Assembly: GCF_027580225.2 (NCBI RefSeq)
Contig: NC_073340.2
Coordinates: forward strand, 34,563,501-34,627,500
Direction: 5' to 3'
Origin: Misgurnus anguillicaudatus
Taxonomy: Eukaryota; Chordata; Actinopteri; Cypriniformes; Cobitidae
Length of the DNA: 64,000 bases
Under the pieces are notes generated by a model that was not told the DNA's origin, made no database searches, and was given only the letters and a program-made list of their open reading frames with translations. Each line of letters begins with the position of its first letter. The first letter of the stretch is position 1. The position numbers were made by a program, and so were the translations under genes. Shown here piece by piece: positions 57,031 to 64,000 of this stretch.

Positions 57031-57986
57031 ATTATGTATAATACTTGAGACACAACCAGATCTATACACTGTCAAAAGTTTACACCAAAAACTTGAGATG
57101 CATGCAGAAGTTTGGGTACTTTATTCTCTTTATTCTCACTCGAGCATTTAACATAAATGCATACATCACAAGCACTTAACCACAAAGCGAACGCGTCTCC
57201 CCTGTTACATGTTACCGTGACAACGGGATGCGAGAGCCTCCACGTTAATGAGCTTAAAGAGGAGGAGCGAAACACAATCAAACTACTTCACATCCAGAGG
57301 GATACAGGAAACAAAACCTCTGACACATAAAAGAAAGCACTAAGCCGCACACAAACGGGCGTGCAGGGGCAATGAGCAGGGATAGACGGCTCTTATCAAT
57401 GCTATTCTCATCCTAATTAGAGGCTTAGAAACAGAGAAATACGTCAAGACTCTTGTTTCACAACAGTCGTGGGAGGAAAGCAAAAACCAAGAGAGAGGAT
57501 CAATGAACGACGCAAACCCAAACGTCAGAAAGAAAGAAATTAAAGCGTGTCAGACAATAAAGAACAACACATCTCTGCCGGTGGATTCGCAACCTCATTC
57601 GCTTTTATCGCGGTTACAGCGTGGTTGATTTTGGAATGCAAATGAAATATTGACATTTTCTTGACGGCCACTTCCCTGCGCTCTACTCCAGTAATGTTCT
57701 AGTTTATTTGTGGGGGACCATATTGATCTAGAGAAAAATATTAAACATTGATTTTGGAGTTAGAAATCGTGAGCACTGTATTATCCTTCATGTCTCACGG
57801 GGACCGAGCTTCGATTTAGAAAATAAAATTAATTCTCCCGTTAAACCAAAATATTAAGAGCTTTTGGGAACTAAACGATTTTATTCTTCAACGATAAAGA
57901 AATAATATTCAACAACAGGATGTACAATGTCAGGTCTATGAAAAAAGAGATTATCATAGGAAACACAGGTTTTTGTGGATCAATGG
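57031..57986. other. Intron 3, no gene seen
   Basis: 57360-57680 is balanced and repeat-free (possible conserved noncoding sequence, unproven). No coding signal. Confidence 0.4.
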
Positions 57987-58384
57987 TAGGGATGTCACAA
58001 TGATTAAATAATCGTCTCATCGCGATTGTTTGACCTCATCGCAATGATTTCATATCACCGCAATGATTGCACATCTCTTTAAAAAACACAAGGGGGAGCT
58101 GCAGCATGTGTATAAATGATACGCTCCGTAACTGACAGTTTAAAGCAAATTTTCAGTTTTTGAAAGATATATGCATTAAATAATTACTTTTAAATGTGTG
58201 TTATGTGTATTAATATTTACTGCCAGAAGATTTACTTTAAATAATCACAATAATGTGTGAAAAATATTTCATGAACAAAAACATTTATTATAATTAAATG
58301 TCAAAACAATAAAACAGCCAATTTATCGTCATAACCATCATGATTTATAAGACAATTAACTGTTAGCCAATCGTGATAGCCCTG
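57987..58384. mobile_element. hAT-like element, 398 bp
   Basis: Left TAGGGATGTCACAATGATTA; right GCCAATCGTGATAGCCCTG, inverted. Flanks ATCAATGG and GACAATGG share 6 of 8 bases. Confidence 0.7.
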
Positions 58385-58392
58385 GACAATGG

Positions 58393-58520
58393 TTTAAGGG
58401 GTAGCTTGGCAAAGGTTATGGGTTCGATCCTTGGGAACGCACATGCAAAAAAAGAATTAAACTGAATGCAGTGTAAGTCGCTCTTGATAGAGTTAATGCA
58501 TAAATGCAAATCAAAACAGT
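58393..58520 (+). mobile_element. tRNA-derived SINE
   Basis: GGGTAGCTTGGCAAAGGTTA, box B-like GGGTTCGATCCTTGGGAACG, then tail CTGAATGCAGTGTAAGTCGC and AGTTAATGCATAAATGCAAA. It begins right after the target repeat of the hAT element at 57987-58384. Confidence 0.78.
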
Positions 58521-59150
58521 CAAGAGAGTGGTATCATACATATTTGCAACTTGTATTGCTGAAAAATATCCAGATGTCCAAAAACTTAAAAAAAAAAAAA
58601 ATTGAACAAGATACCCTAACTCTAACAATTTAACTACTCTCACCACTACAAACCACTTATCTCCCTAAATTACAGACCTGCAAAGTGGATTAAACAACAG
58701 ATTTATCATCACAGCAAGCAGCTCTGTACTGTAAATAACTAAAAGTCTTAACAGGTTGTTCAAAGAGCTTCTTGAGACTTCTTAAGATAATGAATGCGGT
58801 GTGTATGTTTCTCTATATAATCAGATCATGCTTATATTGTTAAGAGTACAGTCTGTGCTGTCTGATTCATTTGTTAATTGCTGCATTGAGCTCTGCATGC
58901 ATAGTAAAAGAAACACACACATAAAAAACGTGCTGGTTGTTCAACAAAATATCTAATGACACAGACATACCTTATATTACACCTTTCACATCCATTTTTG
59001 AGTAATATTTACATCCACTAGGGTTTTTTCACCTTTAAAAGTTCATGCTATCACTTCACCAATATGTTTGAATAAAAAAAAGGGGCAACATTTTTCAATA
59101 TTAATTAATATTTCGAGGTTGCTCAAGACCTTTGAAGTTTAACACATTTG
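58521..59150. other. Intron 3, no gene seen
   Basis: AT-rich, nothing recognisable. Confidence 0.45.
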
Positions 59151-59450
59151 CGTATTATGTGATACTTTGTGCTAGCATGTATAATTGTTTAATAATATTT
59201 ATGCCACGGGTCTGTTGAATGCTGCATTCTGATTGGCTGAGAAATGTTCTATGGGTGTTGATTATTTTTCTGTAAACCGCACACCTAACTTTTCAAATGT
59301 CTTAAAAATAGGCACCAGAGCAATGTTTGTGGTAACCGTGGTATAAGCGGAATAATTGACGACGGGCCATTGAATTATTTGAAAATAATGCACACCACCT
59401 TGGTGTGCATTATTTTCTTATAATTCAATGGCCCGTCGTCAATTATTCCT
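59150..59450. repeat. Interspersed repeat ending in a long hairpin
   Basis: ATTCTGATTGGCTGAGAAAT and GTAAACCGCACACCTAAC modules (inverse of those near 54.6 and 56.9 kb), then a 49+3+49-nt hairpin at 59349-59449. Confidence 0.85.
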
Positions 59451-60537
59451 TACATACTTATGACAGCAATGGACTTATTTGACCATGCTCCATGCAATTA
59501 AAACTCCTGTTTTAGTTGTGTTTTGTCTTTCTAAGCAAGAAAGCTTCAATGTGAATGAAGCACAATAGACAATATACAGTGAGACAATGGCTGAAGCAAC
59601 AAGATGCAAGTCCGCTATATGCTTACTCAGATCAGAAGAGACTGAAATAACTGGAACAAAGTTAACCTCCAAGAAGCAAGTTTTATGTGTGTTGTGCGTT
59701 TTTAAATGGTACAGTTTTTGCAAAAATATGTGATTTCGGAAATATTCAAAGGTTTTGAGCAACCTTTAGATATTGTAGGAACAATTCAGAATTTTGCACA
59801 GTGTGTTTATATTGATATCCTAGCACATTTAGGGGGTGAGAGATAAACATAAAAAAAAATTGACCTATTATAAGGACCACCCTAATGTATTAGATTAAGC
59901 ATTTAGGATGGTACACCTCTCACAAAAGTTACAACTAAAGATTATTTTAAATGTTTAAAGACTATTTAGAGCAATAGGATTGCTAGAGGATTGCTTAATG
60001 AACTTTTTTTTTTTTAAACTCAATTTCAACCTAAATCGATATTTATACTTTCTTTTGACTGTAGCTCAAAATTAGACTGTGCGCATTCTGACTCATTTCA
60101 GATATTTAACACCAAATCACAGAGACCAGTAATTAGTCACTGACATCAAAGCATGGTTCATTCAATCAGATGTCAGAGTTTAAGAGATTCGTTTGATAAC
60201 AACAAATAAACGAATAATGCCACAAAAGTCAGGGTCTGACTGTGCGCACACAATAATTTAAATTTAAGAGAAAGTACAATCACCACAGAAAGTGCAGTAA
60301 ACTAAAGTAAAAAAACTAATCTTTCTCTGTGTCCTTTCTCTTTAGCTCATTCAGCGTCACTTGAACCTCTTAGCGTTCATCTCTGCTCTCTAATCGTGCA
60401 GTTTAATGTGACTCATCCCAGGAGATGTATAGTGGACTATGGATTATCTCTGGCACATAAGAAAGAGGCTCCAGAGGATTAATCCCACAATTCACCACCC
60501 ACAAGAACAAAATGCACATAAGAGATGGGGCTTATAC

Positions 60538-60540
<3 letters not shown>
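59451..60540. other. Intron 3, no gene seen
   Basis: AT-rich; no transposon ends, splice-bounded coding stretch or RNA motif recognised. Confidence 0.45.

Positions 60541-60602
<62 letters not shown>
60541..60602. repeat. (CA)31 microsatellite
   Basis: An uninterrupted CA run followed by a short TATATA. Confidence 0.97.
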
Positions 60603-60610
<8 letters not shown>

Positions 60611-60689
60611 CACAGGATGATGTACAGGATATTACAGAGCAGCATTTTGGTTGATGCAAAAGAGTTAACTTTGAACAACCAAGACCAAT

Positions 60690-62460
60690 TTGACAATGCA
60701 ATGAATGAGCGAGTGAACAAATAAATGAGTCAGTGAACAAACGAATGAATGAATGAACGAGTAAACAAATGAACCAATGAATGAGTGAATGAACCAAGGA
60801 AGTGAGTGAACAAATGTATGAATGAGTGATTGAACAAATAAACGAGTGAACAAACGAACGAGTGAATGAACAAATAAACGAGTGAATAAACGAACGAGTG
60901 AATGAACAAATGAACGGGTGAATGAACTAACAAACAAGTAAACAACAAATGAATGAGTGAATGAAAGATCGAGTGAACAAACGAACCAGTGAACAAACGA
61001 TTTAGTGAACAAACAAATAAATGAGTGAACAAACAAACGAGTGAACAAACAAATGAATGAGTGAATGGACGAACAAACGATCAAGTGAAAGAATGAACGA
61101 ACGAACGAAGGAGTGAATGAACAAATGAGGGAACAAACAACATAATGAGTGAATGGACGAACAAACGATCAAGTGAAAGAATGAACGAACGAAGGAGTGA
61201 TTGAACACATGAGTGAACAAACAAATAAATGAGTGAACAAACAAACAAGTGAATAAACAAATGAATGAGTGAAAGGACAAACAATGAATTAGTGAATGAA
61301 CAAATGAATTAGTCAATAAACGAACCAATGTGTGAACGAATGATCGAGTGAATGAACGATTGAGTGAACAAATAAATGAACAAATGAGTGAACTAAGAAA
61401 TGAAGAACAAACAAATGAATGAGTGAACAAAAATTAATGAGTGAACGGACGAACAAACAAATTAATGTGTGAACGGAAAAAAACGAGTGATTGAACACAT
61501 GAGTGAACAAACAAATGATTGAGTGAAAGGACAAACAAATGAATGAGTGAACGAACAAATGAATTAGTCAATAAACGAAAAAATGTGTGAACAAATGATC
61601 GAGTGAATGAGTGAACAAACAAATGAGTGAACAAAGAAATTAATGAACAAACCAATAAATGAGTGAGTGGAACAAACGAACAAGTGAATAAACAAATGAA
61701 TGAGTGAAAGGACTAACAATATGAGTGAACGAACAAATTAATTAGCCAATAAACGAACGATGTGTGAACGAATGATCGAGTGAATGAACGATTGAGGGAA
61801 CGAATGAACGAACAAATGAGTGAACGAAGAAATGAAGAACAAACAAATGAATGAGTGAACAAACGAATGAGTGAACAAAAATTAATGAGTGAACGGACGA
61901 ACAAACAAATTAATGTGTTTGAACGGAAAAAAACGAGTGATTGAACACATGAGTGAACAAACAAATGATTGAGTGAAAGGACAAACAAATGAATGAGTGA
62001 ACAAACAAATGAATTAGTCAATAAACTAACAAATGTGTGAACAAATGATCGAGTGAATGAACAATTGAGTGAACGAATTAACAAACAAATGAGTGAACAA
62101 AGAAATTAATGAACAAACAAATAAATGAGTGAGTGGAACAAACAAACAAGTGAATAAACAAATGAATGAGTGAAAGGACTTACAATGAATGAGTGAACGA
62201 ACAAATTAATTAGCCAATAAACGAACAAATGTGTGAACAAATGATCGAGTGAATGAACGATTGAGGGAACGATTGAGGGAACGAATGAATGAACAAACGA
62301 GTGAATGAATAAATGAAGAACAAACGAATGAATGAGTGAATAAACGAACGACGAACAAACAAATGAATGTGTGAACGGACAAAAGAACAAGTGATCGAAC
62401 ACATGAGTGAACAGACAAATGAGTGAACAACTGAACAAACGAACAAATGAATCAATCAAT
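60690..62460. repeat. Tetranucleotide-based array, 1.77 kb
   Basis: Built from variants of AATG, AGTG, AACA, AACG and AATA kept in one 4-bp phase for long stretches. A marker module AATTAG(T/C)CAATAAAC occurs near 61311, 61566, 61744, 62026 and 62212. The spacing alternates (255, 178, 282, 186), which suggests a dimeric higher-order unit of about 430-470 bp. The many - strand frames rich in Phe, Val, His, Ser and Leu are by-products of this array. Confidence 0.95.
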
Positions 62461-62575
62461 TTATTTTATAATGACTATGCCAAGTGAAGTGGGTGCTGAT
62501 GTTCAACCATAACAACATGATTTTTGGGTAGATTTTTTAATATATTTTTTAATAAAATTCCTTCAACACATACAC

Positions 62576-62753
62576 TTTCTTGGACAGGGCTTACACCATT
62601 CCCAGACTAAAATGCATCTTGCTCTGACATTACTTAACATATATCAGTGCCATTGTTTCGTCTCAAGATGCACATCAGTAATGCTTTTTGTAAGGTCCTA
62701 ATATAACCAAGGCCTAGTCCTGGATTAATCTAAACCCCGTTTGGGAAACGCCC
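62576..62753. mobile_element. MITE of the GGCGGTTTTC family, copy 3, next to the last exon
   Basis: CTTGGACAGGGCTTACACC at the left; AGGCCTAGTCCTGGATTAAT and GTTTGGGAAACGCCCC at the right. It ends 34 bp before the splice acceptor at 62787. Same family as 6465-6630 and 20195-20422. Confidence 0.75.
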
Positions 62754-62787
62754 CTACAGTAAGTGTCTCTGTGTTTCTGTGTTACAG

Positions 62788-62974
62788 TGTGGAGCTGGAC
62801 TTTAAACTGCAGGAAGATAAACTACAACCACTGATGAAGAGACTTTGTCCCGTGGAGGAATCTCTGTTCCCCCCTCTCTCGTACCCTCAGGAGATCATCA
62901 GCTCCACACCCAAACGCAAGTCCAAAGCCGAGTCAAAGAAACATGCACGCTGGAAACTCTGGTTTCTGTCATGA
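62788..62974 (+). CDS. insyn2a: insyn2a, last coding exon with stop
   Basis: This exon completes codon 424 (Ser) and encodes residues 425-485, then TGA at 62972-62974. The acceptor is GTGTTACAG (AG at 62786-62787). The translation starts VELDFKLQEDKLQPLMKRL and ends in a basic, very conserved tail, SKKHARWKLWFLS. The end of the family protein is thus intact, with one extra Ser relative to the mammalian ...WFL ending as I remember it. The preceding intron (43502-62787) is 19.3 kb. Confidence 0.95.
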
Positions 62975-63240
62975 ACAACTCATAAACCTCTGCAGGATTA
63001 CACAGCGTTCTGCTCGACTTTATTTACTTCATAAGATGGAGTTTAATGACTGGATGCAGCGTTTCAGAAGCATCGATTCCTCTTGCTTTTTAACACCTGT
63101 TTTGATCAGGCTAGTTCACATTTGCTTTTATTGCCATCAGTACTTTTAATATGGTTGCACTTGGATTGAGTACACATCAGCTAGCATACAGAACGTGTAT
63201 ACTTGGTGGAAAAAATAAAATTTGCTTAAGAAAAAAAGGA
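62975..63240 (+). other. insyn2a: insyn2a 3' UTR with possible poly(A) signal
   Basis: Sequence after the stop codon. The first AATAAA is at 63214-63219, followed by an A-rich and then G/T-containing stretch, so cleavage near 63235-63260 is plausible. The real 3' UTR may run further: sequence to the end of the window stays unique and AT-rich, and ATTAAA at about 63450 is another candidate. Confidence 0.5.
63214..63219 (+). terminator. Candidate poly(A) signal AATAAA
   Basis: Canonical hexamer 240 nt after the insyn2a stop codon, on the sense strand. Confidence 0.5.
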
Positions 63241-64000
63241 CTGTAATGAATCCTCTCATGCAGAACAGCGTGAAATTATTTGAAGCTGAGACGGCCTGGA
63301 TCAATAACAAATCCTTCTTTACAAAATATAATTTCTTCTCCTGATTTTTATAGACGCTCCTGCTGAGAATTTGGAAAATCAGGTGGATGTTTTAAACATA
63401 AAATGGAAGGATGCAAGCTTTTATTCAGTCTCTTCTCATGGAAATTACAACATTAAAGCAAAGCACAAGTCTTCTGACGCACTGGTGATATCTCACCGAG
63501 GACTTCTTTATGGATTTTAAGGAATAACACGAGAGGGACAACTTTCCAGAGGACATAATGACTTCCTGACCAACGGTGAAATTCATAGCAATGCCTCATT
63601 CAGGATTTATATGGAAATAATCGCTACAAGCCTCTGTGAATTTACGAACTTTCATATACTATTATTACTTGGAAAAAATATGAAAAACAGTATGACTTAT
63701 TTTTCTAGATTCATATTAATCAAGCATTTAAAGATTTTCTAGATACACTATATAAACTTGTAACTCGCTTAAAGGTTTATTGGATTATTGAAATTATAAG
63801 ATACACTTTAACCCTTAAAGTTTATTTCAACTTTGTTTTTAAAAAATACAACTATGTATGATTTTGGGGGGAAACTTTGATGGGAAATCTCAACCAATCA
63901 CCATAAAGTGTGCGATGATTCAGCGCTCACTTCCATTCATACATGCACGGTTGAGGATGTTACATACATGACCTCCGACCTGCAGATCTGTAACCATGTC
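63241..64000. other. Downstream of insyn2a poly(A) signal
   Basis: AT-rich, unique-looking. It may still be 3' UTR if the first poly(A) signal is not used. No other gene recognised. Confidence 0.4.

Noticed and set aside
60492..62459. Many overlapping - strand open frames (up to 142 codons) rich in Phe, Val, His, Ser and Leu
   Set aside because: By-product of the tetranucleotide array. All frames give the same residue set, and no conserved domain is seen.
1..64000. Exons of dock1 on the - strand, expected from the mammalian arrangement
   Set aside because: No stretch could be identified as dock1 by eye. The whole window may fall in one dock1 intron, or synteny may differ. A translated search with a fish Dock1 protein would settle it.

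Overview
The window is vertebrate nuclear DNA, almost certainly from a teleost of the carp/zebrafish lineage (Cyprinidae or close). The evidence is GT-AG split genes, AT-rich introns, CA/TG microsatellites, and a dense load of DNA transposons of types typical of cyprinid genomes: hAT, Harbinger-like, Tc1, TTAA-flanked MITEs, CACTA-like elements and tRNA-derived SINEs. Nothing prokaryotic is present.

One protein-coding gene can be read with confidence: insyn2a (inhibitory synaptic factor 2A, formerly fam196a) on the + strand. Its coding sequence is join(34045..35243, 43430..43501, 62788..62974), 485 codons plus stop precisely as 1458 nt including the stop, with consensus acceptors and donors at every junction. 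A CpG- and CT-rich probable 5' noncoding exon ends at a strong donor at 18768/18769. If that exon is right, the transcript runs from about 18.3 kb to at least 63.2 kb, and most of the window is insyn2a promoter, introns and 3' UTR. In mammals INSYN2A lies antisense inside a DOCK1 intron. The same may hold here, but I could not identify any dock1 exon on the - strand.

Layout. 0-8.4 kb: an 8.26-kb hAT insertion with an 8-bp target duplication. It is filled by a 6.7-kb CACTA-like element that itself holds a solo LTR, several MITEs and a decayed spliced gene on the - strand. 8.4-18.3 kb: intergenic DNA with Harbinger-like MITEs, a 14-copy 122-bp array (13.3-15.0 kb) and a triple nest of elements (16.6-17.9 kb). 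18.3-34.0 kb: probable 5' exon and intron 1. This contains a 1.45-kb minisatellite grown inside a Harbinger-like element (21.1-22.6 kb), an ectopic copy of part of it (24.9-25.2 kb), a 2-kb TTAA-flanked long-TIR element, and a four-layer nest at 31.2-32.6 kb. 34.0-35.2 kb: the large first coding exon. 35.2-43.4 kb: intron 2, with a dead Tc1 element. 43.4-43.5 kb: the 72-nt coding exon. 43.5-62.8 kb: intron 3, with hAT elements, a 523-bp triplication, a duplicated MITE locus, a 101-nt near-perfect hairpin and a 1.8-kb tetranucleotide array. 62.8-63.2 kb: last coding exon and 3' UTR.

No new multi-gene system was found. The most unusual content is structural. Three members of one Harbinger-like family lie in the window, and two of them have independently expanded different internal parts into tandem arrays. 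One array segment was then copied 2.5 kb away between about 160-bp direct repeats, with junction microhomology of the kind left by replication template switching. Long open frames on the - strand at 20.9-22.6 kb and 60.5-62.5 kb are artefacts of short-period repeats, not genes.
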